Assembly (NCBI GenBank): GCA_030950975.1
Contig: JAUZQL010000054.1
Span: forward strand, 1 to 35,871
Origin: Mariprofundaceae bacterium
Lineage (GTDB): Bacteria > Pseudomonadota > Zetaproteobacteria > Mariprofundales > Mariprofundaceae
Direction: 5' to 3'
Length of the DNA: 35,871 nt
Below the pieces are notes generated by a model. It did not search any database and was not told the origin of the DNA. It saw nothing but the letters and a program-made list of their open reading frames with translations. Position numbers and translations under genes: made by a program. Positions 25,063 to 33,944 of the stretch are shown one piece after another. The stretch's first letter is position 1. The number at the start of each line of letters is the position of its first letter.

Positions 25063-25596
25063 TTACTTATCAAACTTCATTGCTGCCAAGGCTGCAAATG
25101 GATGACTTGAAGCCAAAGCGTTGCATCCGCAATCACCTTGATTTAAATCCATTCCACAGTTTTGACACAAACCTTTACATGTGCTGCTACAAACGACACA
25201 CGCTTCCCATGCTAACCAAACATCTTCACGCAACACATCCATCAAATTTAAACAATCGGATACAGGAATGACTTCAATATCTAACTTTTCTTCGTCATCC
25301 ACATCTTGCAACTCAATAAGGCTATATTTACGCTGGCATTCATGTTCTGATTGCCATTCAAAATCAGATAAACAACGAACACATTGGCGTAACATGGATA
25401 CTTTCCATGATCCATTTAAAGTGTAAATATCATGAGCATATTCAATCGATCCCTGCCATGTTGCAGTAGCACAGATACCCACAAGCGGATCTACAGATCC
25501 TTCATCTGACATCAAACGTTCAGGAGAAATCTCCCATTGCCATGTTTTACCTGTTTTACGGATATCAGGAAGGTGGACACACATTTGTTGCGACAT
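25063..25596 (-). CDS. yceD: DUF177 protein (YceD-like, 23S rRNA accumulation)
   Basis: 177 residues of the family known in E. coli as YceD/RlmP-like large-subunit rRNA accumulation factor. Four Cys in the C-terminal part (CVVCSSTCKGLCQNCG) and an earlier CVRC pair form the family's metal-binding pattern. The N-terminal half is a beta-rich region (GSWKVSMLRQCVRC). GAGGGG is 7 bases before the ATG. It is the first gene after the 25640-25667 promoter and lies directly before rpmF, the conserved arrangement. Confidence 0.9.
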   Translation of the reverse strand: MSQQMCVHLPDIRKTGKTWQWEISPERLMSDEGSVDPLVGICATATWQGSIEYAHDIYTLNGSWKVSMLRQCVRCLSDFEWQSEHECQRKYSLIELQDVDDEEKLDIEVIPVSDCLNLMDVLREDVWLAWEACVVCSSTCKGLCQNCGMDLNQGDCGCNALASSHPFAALAAMKFDK

Positions 25597-25639
25597 CTAA
25601 ACACCCCTCAATCTATTCAACAGCATCATGAAGGCGCGC

Positions 25640-25667
25640 ATCTTAGGTATCACTTGAAGTCGGTCAA
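25640..25667 (-). promoter_or_regulatory. Sigma-70 promoter of the yceD-rpmF-plsX-fab operon
   Basis: On the minus strand TTGACC (25667-25662, 5/6) and TAAGAT (25645-25640, 4/6) are 16 bases apart. The next seven bases are GCGCGCC, a GC-rich discriminator of the sort that makes promoters sensitive to ppGpp. It is 44 bases before the yceD start. Confidence 0.68.
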
Positions 25668-25691
25668 GTTTCACACGAAATTAAAAGGTTT

Positions 25692-26069
25692 TTAAAAAGT
25701 TTGCTTAAATTGAATAATATGCCTTCGAGACTTTTTATCGGGGCGTTTTTTAGGTGCTGGCGAAGATGCCGCATGGTTTCGCTGTTGTTCTCGAACGGTT
25801 TCGCGGGCTTGAATACTGTCATCGCTCTCTTGATATAAACCCTGTGCAAGGCTTGCAGAACCACGTTTTCCTGCCAACGCCAATACCGTCAATTCAAATG
25901 TTTCCAGTCCTTTTTTAATGACTAGTAAATCACCTTTTTTCACTTCTTTGGAAGGTTTGGCACGCACACCATTCAAGCTGACGTGCCCACTTTTGATGGA
26001 TTGACTCGATAAGGTACGTGTTTTGAAAAAACGTGCCGCCCATAACCATTGATCTACACGCACACTCAT
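25692..26069 (-). CDS. hslR: S4-domain RNA-binding protein, Hsp15-like
   Basis: 125 residues. The S4 domain spans about 3-60 (MSVRVDQWLWAARFFKTR, SGHVSLNG, KEVKKGD), as in HslR/Hsp15, which binds stalled 50S subunits carrying peptidyl-tRNA. The C-terminal tail is basic and Lys/Arg-rich (KKRPDKKSRR). Start choice: ATG 26069 overlaps the hrpA TGA by 4 bases and matches the family's N-terminus; an ATG at 26084 would add 5 residues. Gene symbol is by similarity of the domain and may be loose. Confidence 0.86.
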   Translation of the reverse strand: MSVRVDQWLWAARFFKTRTLSSQSIKSGHVSLNGVRAKPSKEVKKGDLLVIKKGLETFELTVLALAGKRGSASLAQGLYQESDDSIQARETVREQQRNHAASSPAPKKRPDKKSRRHIIQFKQTF

Positions 26070-29000
26070 CGCATATTCTGCCATTGTTTTTCAAGCCGTT
26101 TTACTGAAATAGGTATGCTTGTTTTTAGGCTTTGGGCAAACATAGATACACGTAATTCTTCAATCATCCAACGAAATCGCACTAAATCATCACTGTTTAC
26201 GCCTGTTTTAAGACGTTGCTCATAGTTTTGCCAAAAATGATTCACTTGTTCGGATAAGCTTTTATCTTTTGCCAAATCACGCCCTGATTTTTCGATACGA
26301 ATCGCTGCCGCCTTCAAAAAACGTGGTACATGAGCCAACCATGTAACAGGCGTATGGGCAACAAAATTAACGCTTATCAAATGATCAAGTTGTTGTTGTA
26401 CATCGGCTAACATGGCTGCTTTTTGCGGCGCAATACTTTGTTGCATGCTTGCTCGGACATGTGCATATGCTTGTAAGGCATCATCCACCCATTGCATGAT
26501 GCGCTGCCCTTCTTGCACCAGTTTGCTACGTCCTTGTTCCAAGCAGGCTTCAAAATCAGCTTGCGTGCGTGGCAACACGCCTGATAAAAAAACCGATTCA
26601 AAGGTTTTGTTGATGACATCTTGACGTAATATTTCAGCATCACCCAATAAGGCAGCGTGCATCATCATCGCTTTATTCTTTTTCATCTGTTGCTGTAATA
26701 TTTTGACTTGTTGGTACATCGCCAACATCAATAATCGTCGTACACCTGCATACATCGCATGATCTGCGGCGTGTTGTTGTTCAAACATCACAATGGCAAC
26801 ACTATCTTGTCGATCCACCAAAGCTGGAAAACGTTGCATCTGCAAACCTTGAAGTTTTTGTGTGACAGATTCGGGTAAATCACCAAAATCCCAGCGTTTA
26901 ATTGCTTCTTTTTCTAAAGCATGGGGGATGATTTTTACTTGCTCACTATGGGCAAATTTCTGCTGTAAGTATTTTAAATCCGTATGCTCTTGTAATATTT
27001 TTTTGCGTTCATTGAGGACACGAAAATTCATCTTGAGATGCTTGGGTAAGGTATCGAGATTCCATTGTTCGTTGCTGATATAGATGCCCGTCATGCGTTC
27101 AAGTTGACGTGAAAAACTCGATAAAAGATTTCCTTCTGCAAAGGTCATGGCATCCATCGCTGCTTCTGCAAACTGGGGTGCAGGGACAAAATTCCGTCGC
27201 AATGATTTAGGTAAACCTTTAATCAAAGCCATTAATTTTTCTTGCAACATGCCCACGACCAACCATTCAAAGCGTTCGGCTTGCAGTTGCCCCAACATGG
27301 CTTGAGGAATGATTAAGGTGATACCATCAGCATGGTGGGACGGATCAAAGTGATACTCATAACGCAAACACTGTGCGCCTATTTGCACGCTATCGGGAAA
27401 ATCACTGGCATGAATAGACACATCTCGATTGGCAAGCAATACATCATGGCTTAAATACAAGTATTTGGGCTGCTTGGTTTCAATGTCTTTGCGCCATTGT
27501 TCAAACAGTTTTCCGCTATACACATGGTCAGGAATCAAGGCATCAAAAAACTCAAAAATGACTTGTTCTTCTGCCAACACATCCCGTCGCCGTGATTTTG
27601 CTTCAAGTTTCTCTAAATTTTTTATCAAACTTTGATTGTGTTGGGCATACTTTCCAAACGTTCGAAATTCACCCAACACCAAGGCATGACGAATAAATAA
27701 TTCACGCGATACAGTTTTATCAATAGCACCATAATGGATGATACGCTGCGCAACCACCGTTAAACCAAACAAGCTTAAACGTTCATAAGCCAATACTTGG
27801 GCACGTTTTGATGACCAATGCGGTTCAGAATAGTCATGTTTGATGATATGAGCTGCCAAACGTTCCAGCCATAGCGGATCAATCGGGGCAATGATGCGTG
27901 CATACAAACGATTGGTTTCCATTAAATTCGCTGCCATCAACCATTTGGGTGGTTTTTTATACATGCCAGAACCAGGAAATATCGATAATTTCAAGTTTCT
28001 TGCACCCAAATAGTTTTTTCCATCCTCTTGTATCGCAATATGCCCCAATAAACCTGCCAATAATGCACGATGAATATCATCAGGTTTTGCAGGCTGCTGA
28101 TTGGGTTTTAAGCCTAAATCTCGCAACATACCCCATAGTTGCCCATGTAAATCATGCCATTCACGCAAACGAATATACGATAAATAATGTTTTTGACACA
28201 GTTTACGCAATTGATTTTTAGAATGAAGTTTGGCTTGTTCGTGATACCAATCCCATAATTTTACATAACTCATGAAGTCCGATGTTTCATCACGAAAAAT
28301 GCGCTGTTGTTGATCTGCTTTTTGTTGTGCATTCATCGGGCGTAAACGTGGATCTTGTACTGAAAGTGCCGATACAATCACCAACACCTCATGCATTGAA
28401 CCTTCCTGTTGCGCTTGTAACACCATGCGTCCCAAACGTGGATCGATGGGTAAACGTGCTAATTTTCTGCCAATGGCTGTGAGTTTGCGCTGTTTATCTA
28501 CGGCTTGTAGTTCATGCAATAAACGATAACCATCCGAAATTGAACGGGATTCAGGGGGATTCATTAAAGGAAACTTTGCCACATCACCCAGACCTAAACT
28601 TGCCATTTGTAAAATCACACTGGCAAGGTTGGTGCGTAAAATTTCAGGATCGGTTTGTTCACTGCGTTGTAAAAAACTATCTTCATCATAAAGACGAATA
28701 CACACACCCGATGATACACGCCCACAACGTCCAGACCGTTGCTTGGCACTGGCTTGAGAAATCGGTTCAATAGGCAAACGCTGTATCTTGGTTTTGGCGC
28801 TATAACGTGACATTCGTACCAAACCCGAATCAATCACAAAACGAATACCTGGTACGGTTAATGATGTTTCTGCCACATTGGTGGCTAAGATAATGCGCCG
28901 TCCACGATGACTTTGAAATACCCTGTCTTGTTCGCTGGCAGAGAGTCTTGAAAACAAAGGAATCACTTCGGTATGTTTCATCGCATGATTTTCCAGTGCG

Positions 29001-29917
29001 TGCATGGCTTCACGAATTTCACGTTCACCGGGTAAAAACACCAAGACATCACCCATCGCATCCATACGTTCTACTTCATCGACCGCTGCCACAATTGCCT
29101 GTGGTAAATCTTGTTCGATGGCATCATCATCACCCGTCATCGGATGATATAAAATATCCACGGGATAGGAGCGTCCCGATACTTCAATAACGGGCGCATC
29201 ATTGAAAAAATGGGAAAAATGTTCGGTATTGATGGTCGCCGAGGTTACAATCACTTTTAAATCAGGACGTTTGGGTAAGAGTTGTTTCAAATAACCCAAT
29301 AAAAAGTCAATATTTAGACTACGTTCATGGGCTTCATCGATGATAATGGTGTCATACTGTTCAAGGCGAGCATCACTTTGAATCTCTGCCAATAAAATAC
29401 CATCGGTCATCAATTTAATATAACCATGTGGCTGACTTTTATCGGCAAAACGAACTTTATAACCCACATGTTCGCCAACCTTGCTAGCCAATTCTTGGGC
29501 AATACGTGTTGCCACACTTCGAGCAGCCATACGGCGTGGTTGCGTATGCCCAATCAAACCAGCAATGCCCCTCCCAAGTTGCAAACAAATTTTGGGAATT
29601 TGCGTGGTTTTTCCCGAACCTGTTTCACCTGCCACAATGACCACTTGGTTGTGTTCAATCGCATGAGAAATATCCGTGCGTTTAGCCGATACAGGTAAAT
29701 CTTCTGGATAAGATATATTAGGCACACGGCTAAGTCGTTGTTGATAGATAGCTTGCGATGCAGCAAGTTTCTTTGCCACATCTTGCAAGCTTTTTTCAAT
29801 GGGTTTTCCTTGTCGTAATCGGTGGTTTAAGCCATGAAGACGTTTTCCCAACACCCTTCGGTCAATCATCATGCAATGCTTAAGATGAGACATGTACTGC
29901 TGAATATCATGCTTCAT
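26066..29917 (-). CDS. hrpA: DEAH-box ATP-dependent RNA helicase HrpA
   Basis: 1283 residues, full length for HrpA. Helicase motifs: I GETGSGKT (97-104), II DEAH (194-197), III SAT (226-228), V ATNVAETSLTVPG, VI QRSGRCGR (393-400). Winged-helix/HA2 and OB regions follow (about 410-620) and then the long C-terminal DUF3418 region that distinguishes HrpA from HrpB. In E. coli it resolves collided ribosomes and processes daa mRNA. The ATG overlaps the stop of a 16-codon upstream frame; AAGGAA lies about 12 bases before it, longer than usual. Followed by an S4 protein also linked to ribosomes. Confidence 0.97.
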   Translation of the reverse strand: MKHDIQQYMSHLKHCMMIDRRVLGKRLHGLNHRLRQGKPIEKSLQDVAKKLAASQAIYQQRLSRVPNISYPEDLPVSAKRTDISHAIEHNQVVIVAGETGSGKTTQIPKICLQLGRGIAGLIGHTQPRRMAARSVATRIAQELASKVGEHVGYKVRFADKSQPHGYIKLMTDGILLAEIQSDARLEQYDTIIIDEAHERSLNIDFLLGYLKQLLPKRPDLKVIVTSATINTEHFSHFFNDAPVIEVSGRSYPVDILYHPMTGDDDAIEQDLPQAIVAAVDEVERMDAMGDVLVFLPGEREIREAMHALENHAMKHTEVIPLFSRLSASEQDRVFQSHRGRRIILATNVAETSLTVPGIRFVIDSGLVRMSRYSAKTKIQRLPIEPISQASAKQRSGRCGRVSSGVCIRLYDEDSFLQRSEQTDPEILRTNLASVILQMASLGLGDVAKFPLMNPPESRSISDGYRLLHELQAVDKQRKLTAIGRKLARLPIDPRLGRMVLQAQQEGSMHEVLVIVSALSVQDPRLRPMNAQQKADQQQRIFRDETSDFMSYVKLWDWYHEQAKLHSKNQLRKLCQKHYLSYIRLREWHDLHGQLWGMLRDLGLKPNQQPAKPDDIHRALLAGLLGHIAIQEDGKNYLGARNLKLSIFPGSGMYKKPPKWLMAANLMETNRLYARIIAPIDPLWLERLAAHIIKHDYSEPHWSSKRAQVLAYERLSLFGLTVVAQRIIHYGAIDKTVSRELFIRHALVLGEFRTFGKYAQHNQSLIKNLEKLEAKSRRRDVLAEEQVIFEFFDALIPDHVYSGKLFEQWRKDIETKQPKYLYLSHDVLLANRDVSIHASDFPDSVQIGAQCLRYEYHFDPSHHADGITLIIPQAMLGQLQAERFEWLVVGMLQEKLMALIKGLPKSLRRNFVPAPQFAEAAMDAMTFAEGNLLSSFSRQLERMTGIYISNEQWNLDTLPKHLKMNFRVLNERKKILQEHTDLKYLQQKFAHSEQVKIIPHALEKEAIKRWDFGDLPESVTQKLQGLQMQRFPALVDRQDSVAIVMFEQQHAADHAMYAGVRRLLMLAMYQQVKILQQQMKKNKAMMMHAALLGDAEILRQDVINKTFESVFLSGVLPRTQADFEACLEQGRSKLVQEGQRIMQWVDDALQAYAHVRASMQQSIAPQKAAMLADVQQQLDHLISVNFVAHTPVTWLAHVPRFLKAAAIRIEKSGRDLAKDKSLSEQVNHFWQNYEQRLKTGVNSDDLVRFRWMIEELRVSMFAQSLKTSIPISVKRLEKQWQNMR

Positions 29918-29964
29918 GACGAGATATTTTCCTTCAATTTTTGGTAACTATTCAGCTTATCCAT
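29914..29964 (-). other. 16-codon upstream ORF coupled to hrpA
   Basis: An ATG at 29964 preceded by GGGG (5 bases away) opens a frame for MDKLNSYQKLKENISS whose TGA overlaps the hrpA ATG by 4 bases. It may be a leader peptide that delivers ribosomes to hrpA. No homology can be claimed. Confidence 0.3.
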
Positions 29965-30015
29965 GATTTCCCCGATGTCGGCGTTAAAAAATGCTTATTG
30001 ACACATTATTTGGAA

Positions 30016-30067
30016 GTGCGGCTTTAGCCACGCCTTGATACTTTATTCAGCGCAGCTAAAGCCGCAC
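30016..30067. repeat. REP-like long hairpin between purB and hrpA
   Basis: GTGCGGCTTTAGC (30016-30028) is repeated inverted as GCTAAAGCCGCAC (30055-30067), a perfect 13-pair stem with a 26-base loop. GGCTTTAGCC at 30020-30029 is itself a small dyad. The pattern is that of paired REP sequences moved by RAYT transposases. The surrounding 29965-30162 holds nothing else recognised. Confidence 0.6.
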
Positions 30068-30162
30068 CCCCAGAGTCATGAACACACAACAAGGTTCATC
30101 CCCGAAATCCGATGAAAAGATCATAGTATGCGTAACATCAGTGAATAATTCTTAGCATGCTG

Positions 30163-31539
30163 CTAAATAGTGGTAATATTTTTTGCCTGTTCACTTGCAT
30201 TGCCGATATAGCTTGCAGGCATCATCGCCAATAAATGAGTCTTAGCGTTATCAGGAATATCCAAATCCGTAATAAATACTTGCATGGATGCAGCGGTAAT
30301 CCCTTGCCCACGGGTCAAGGCTTTGAGTTGTTCATAAGGGTTTGGTAAACCATAACGACGCATCACTGTTTGTACGGCTTCACCCAATACTTCCCAAGTC
30401 TTATCCAAATCCTCATCCAAACGTGCGGTATTGATTTCAAGTTTATGGATACCTTTTAATGCGGATTCCAATGCCAATAAGGTATAAGCAAAACCGACAC
30501 CAAGGTTACGCAATACTGTTGAATCGGTCAGATCACGTTGCCAGCGAGACATGGGTAATTTTTCAGCCAAATGACGCAACACCGCATTGGCAAGCCCTAA
30601 ATTTCCTTCGGCATTTTCAAAATCAATCGGGTTGACTTTGTGCGGCATGGTGGATGAGCCAACTTCGCCTGCAATCACCCGTTGTTTGAAATAACCCAAA
30701 GAAACATAACCCCAAATATCACGGCAAAAATCCATCAGAATGGTATTGAAACGTGCCACTGCATCATTGAGTTCTGCAATATAGTCATGTGGTTCAATCT
30801 GTGTGGTGTAGGGATTCCAATTTAAGCCCAAAGACTCGACAAAAGATTGGGCAATCTGTTCCCAATCAAGTTCAGGATAAGCGGCTAAATGCGCATTATA
30901 ATTGCCTACAGCACCATTGATTTTGCCTAAAATAACCGTGTTTTCAATTTGTTCAATTTGACGTTGCATACGGTATGCAACATTCGCCCATTCCTTACCC
31001 ATCGTGGTAGGGCTAGCGGGTTGACCATGTGTCCGTGCCAATAAAGCTTGTGCGGCAAATTCAACAGCGTTTTCTTTTAATGTTTTCAACATGGTATGAA
31101 ACATGGGCAACATCACCGTATCGCGTGCTTCTTTTAGCATCAAAGCATAAGAAAGGTTGTTAATATCTTCGGAAGTGCAGGCAAAATGGAAAAATTCTGA
31201 ACTTTTTGCCAATTCTTCATGCTCTGCAACTTTCTCTTTAAGAAAATATTCGACAGCTTTCACATCATGATTGGTTGTAGCTTCAATATCTTTTACACGT
31301 GCAGCATCTGTTTCCGAAAAATTGGCTACAATATCATTCAAAAAAGACTGGGCAGCATCTGAAAAAGTCGGTACTTCTTGGATGTCATGATGTGCTGCAA
31401 GCATTTGAAACCAACGGACTTCCACCGTAACTCGGGATTTAATCAATCCATACTCACTGAAAATCGGACGTAAACTGGCAACTTTACTCGCATAGCGTCC
31501 ATCAAGTGGAGAAAGGGCTGAAATAGGTGAAACGTGCAT
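30163..31539 (-). CDS. purB: Adenylosuccinate lyase
   Basis: Acts twice in purine synthesis, releasing fumarate from SAICAR and from adenylosuccinate. 458 residues, the E. coli-type length. TSEDINN at 122-128, the catalytic-base region with H171 in ARTHGQPASPTTMG, and the superfamily signature GSSTMPHKVNPIDFENAEGN at about 294-313 with the mobile-loop serines. GGAG is 8 bases before the ATG. Single gene between a REP-like hairpin and a divergent cytochrome gene. Confidence 0.97.
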   Translation of the reverse strand: MHVSPISALSPLDGRYASKVASLRPIFSEYGLIKSRVTVEVRWFQMLAAHHDIQEVPTFSDAAQSFLNDIVANFSETDAARVKDIEATTNHDVKAVEYFLKEKVAEHEELAKSSEFFHFACTSEDINNLSYALMLKEARDTVMLPMFHTMLKTLKENAVEFAAQALLARTHGQPASPTTMGKEWANVAYRMQRQIEQIENTVILGKINGAVGNYNAHLAAYPELDWEQIAQSFVESLGLNWNPYTTQIEPHDYIAELNDAVARFNTILMDFCRDIWGYVSLGYFKQRVIAGEVGSSTMPHKVNPIDFENAEGNLGLANAVLRHLAEKLPMSRWQRDLTDSTVLRNLGVGFAYTLLALESALKGIHKLEINTARLDEDLDKTWEVLGEAVQTVMRRYGLPNPYEQLKALTRGQGITAASMQVFITDLDIPDNAKTHLLAMMPASYIGNASEQAKNITTI

Positions 31540-31646
31540 GGTTAAACTCCGTCATTACTGAGAAAATAAAGGCGGCGAAAGGTACACAGCTACGTTTCAT
31601 TTTCCAGTGAGCGACTTGGTTTGCAGCATGAGAGCAATAGATACTC

Positions 31647-31664
31647 TTGCAGCTTTTGCAGCTT
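31647..31664. repeat. 9-base tandem duplication in the purB-cytochrome gap
   Basis: TTGCAGCTT occurs twice without spacing, and a third TTGCAGC is at 31621. The gap 31540-31708 also contains the start regions of both divergent genes; no convincing promoter is visible. Confidence 0.4.
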
Positions 31665-31708
31665 ATCCTTAAAGTGCGTGAGTTAAGTTTGGGAGGGATG
31701 TGTATTCT

Positions 31709-32101
31709 ATGCCTATTTTCAATATGTTTTACATCATATCATTGTTACTACTTTCCACATCAGCTTTTGCTGAAGGTGAGGTGGCTTCAGAATCTCCGAG
31801 CTTTCAAGCCAGCGCTGAACGCGGTCAAAAAATATATGCATCAGTCTGCATTCACTGCCATAGTCTAACGCATGAAGTCAGTGCTGTAGGCTGCCCTGGA
31901 TTGCAAGGTGTTGTAACACGTCATGATCCTGATTGGCTGAATGCTTGGCTAACATCCCCAGAGTCTTTTGCCAAAGTTGATAGCAAGGCAAAAAAAGTGG
32001 TAGATGCCAACCCTTATGGTTTGGTCATGCCGACACTTCCTGAAATGCAAAATGAACATGAGCGTTTGGATATCATTGAATTTCTTAAAACACTGAAGTA
32101 A
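31709..32101 (+). CDS. Secreted monohaem c-type cytochrome
   Basis: 130 residues. A signal peptide (hydrophobic IISLLLLSTSAFA, likely cut after A21) exports it to the periplasm. Haem is attached at CIHCH (C47, C50, H51) and the probable axial Met is M107 in GLVMPTLPEM. It resembles a class I cytochrome c with a C-terminal helix (DIIEFLKTLK). Start choice: GGGAGGG (31691-31697) is too close to a GTG at 31700 but 11 bases before the ATG at 31709. An electron-carrier role is expected; the partner is unknown. Convergent with alr after 10 bases. Confidence 0.88.
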   Translation: MPIFNMFYIISLLLLSTSAFAEGEVASESPSFQASAERGQKIYASVCIHCHSLTHEVSAVGCPGLQGVVTRHDPDWLNAWLTSPESFAKVDSKAKKVVDANPYGLVMPTLPEMQNEHERLDIIEFLKTLK

Positions 32102-32111
32102 ATCGCAATGA

Positions 32112-33179
32112 TTAGGATGTTATTGTTTTTCGCTTAACACGGGATTGAAGCCCTGTCGTTAAGGTATAAGGAATGGTATTCAATTGGTTTGCAAGGGATG
32201 ACACTGAATGACCTTCTCCCCAAAATATAACCTCGTCACCTGTTTGAATATCACTTTCTGAACAGTTTAATAAACAATAATCCATGCACACGCGACCAAT
32301 GATGGGCAACACCTCATCTTTATAAAAAGCCGAACCACTATTGGAAAGTTCACGGGGTAAGCCATCACCATAGCCGATACTTACCACTGCAATGTTCATT
32401 GCTTTTTCTACGATATAACTTGCGCCATAAGAAATGCTTTGACCTTGTTGCACCTTGCGAATTTGTATGACTTTTGCTTTTAAACACATCACTGCTTTCA
32501 AATTCATGGGTGCAGTTTCTATCGGTTCAATGCCATACAATGCTAAACCCGGACGTACCACATCAAAATAGGATGTTGCTGGCAAGGCTGCCATGCCTGC
32601 ACTGTTCAACAAGGAAGCATGCACCTGCATAGGAAGCTTCGATAAGATTGATTGAAATATTTGAACTTGCTGTTGATTTAAGGGGTGTTCTGGGATGTCT
32701 GCACATGCCAAGTGAGACATGATACCTTCGATACGCATGCCAGCATGTTGACAATCCTCCCATAATGCTTGCCAATCGCTGGTGTCCAAACGGTTCATGC
32801 CAGTATTCACTTTTAACCACACAGCCGCTTGAAAGCCTTGTTGTTGTAAACAGTTGATATGCCATGTTTCTGTGATCACAGGGGTTAAATCATAGTCGAC
32901 TGAAAGTTTGGCATCATCATCATCGAAAATACCCGAAAAGAGTGTTATTTTAGCATCTTCAGCGAGTAAACGCCGCAATTGAGCACCTTCAGTGGCATCC
33001 GTCACGGCAAAGGATCGGCAGCCATGTTGATACAAACATGGGGCAACATGTTCCAAACCGTGTCCATAAGCATTGGCTTTCACCACAGCCATGACTTCAG
33101 CATCACCTGATTTTTCACATAAAAGATGATAATTATAAGCTAAATTGTCTAAGGAAATATAAGCAATGGTAGGGCGCAT
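32112..33179 (-). CDS. alr: Alanine racemase
   Basis: PLP enzyme making D-alanine for peptidoglycan. 355 residues. The PLP lysine is K34 in VVKANAYGHG and the opposite catalytic tyrosine is Y251 in ISYGASY; NTGMNRLD, MSHLACAD and YGIEP are further family motifs. It is last in the LPS-core unit, 6 bases after kdsB. No strong ribosome-binding site. Confidence 0.95.
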   Translation of the reverse strand: MRPTIAYISLDNLAYNYHLLCEKSGDAEVMAVVKANAYGHGLEHVAPCLYQHGCRSFAVTDATEGAQLRRLLAEDAKITLFSGIFDDDDAKLSVDYDLTPVITETWHINCLQQQGFQAAVWLKVNTGMNRLDTSDWQALWEDCQHAGMRIEGIMSHLACADIPEHPLNQQQVQIFQSILSKLPMQVHASLLNSAGMAALPATSYFDVVRPGLALYGIEPIETAPMNLKAVMCLKAKVIQIRKVQQGQSISYGASYIVEKAMNIAVVSIGYGDGLPRELSNSGSAFYKDEVLPIIGRVCMDYCLLNCSESDIQTGDEVIFWGEGHSVSSLANQLNTIPYTLTTGLQSRVKRKTITS

Positions 33180-33185
33180 AAACGA

Positions 33186-33917
33186 TTAAGCAGGCAGCAT
33201 CTTCTCAGCGCGCTGTAAATCATCAGGTGTATCCACACCCAAACAATGGAAATCTCCGACGGTTACAGCCATAGGATAACCATGATGCAATACCCGCAAC
33301 TGTTCCAACTGTTCAGAGCTGCCGCTATCACATTCTTTTAAGCGACTGTAATGCAATAAGAAATCTTTACGATACGCATACAAGCCAACATGTTGCAAAG
33401 CTTGACCTACACCTTCTTGGCGTGGAAAAGGAATCGCAGAGCGACTAAAATACATCGCTTGTCCTTGAGCATTGAGAACCACTTTCACCACATTGGAATC
33501 TTGTAAATCTTCGGGGCGCAAAAGAGGATGTGCTAAAGTTGCCATCGACAAGTTTGTGTCTTTGCTGAAAGGCTGAATCACCGCACGAATCGCTTGAGGA
33601 TCAATCAAAGGTTCATCACCTTGAACATTCACCACAATATCGCAATCCATATCTTGCACGGCTTCAGCCAAGCGTTCACTACCACTTTGATGGGGTGTTT
33701 GACTCATAAATACATCGCAACCAGCAGTGCGAGCAACATCCGCAATACGTTCATCATCTGTGGCAATAAAAACATCACCAATATCCGCTTGTTTGGCACG
33801 TTCAATGACATGCACCAACATCGGTTTGCCTGCCAAATCAGCCAATGGTTTGCCTGGAAAACGAGTCGATGCAAAGCGGGCAGGAATACCGATGACAATG
33901 TTGGATGGTTGTTGCAT
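33186..33917 (-). CDS. kdsB: 3-deoxy-manno-octulosonate cytidylyltransferase (CMP-Kdo synthetase)
   Basis: Activates Kdo with CTP for the inner core of LPS. 243 residues. The nucleotide-binding start GIPARFASTRFPGKPL, VNVQGDEPLI, MATLAHPL and the VGLYAYRKDFL stretch mark the family. AAGGGG lies several bases before the ATG. Between rfaE1 and alr on the same strand. Confidence 0.96.
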   Translation of the reverse strand: MQQPSNIVIGIPARFASTRFPGKPLADLAGKPMLVHVIERAKQADIGDVFIATDDERIADVARTAGCDVFMSQTPHQSGSERLAEAVQDMDCDIVVNVQGDEPLIDPQAIRAVIQPFSKDTNLSMATLAHPLLRPEDLQDSNVVKVVLNAQGQAMYFSRSAIPFPRQEGVGQALQHVGLYAYRKDFLLHYSRLKECDSGSSEQLEQLRVLHHGYPMAVTVGDFHCLGVDTPDDLQRAEKMLPA

Positions 33918-33944
33918 AGCTTGCCCCTTTAAGAAAAAACCAGC

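Noticed and set aside
30152..30166. Hairpin TTAGCA-TGC-TGCTAA at the purB stop as a terminator
   Set aside because: Six-pair stem with no T run after it on the minus strand.
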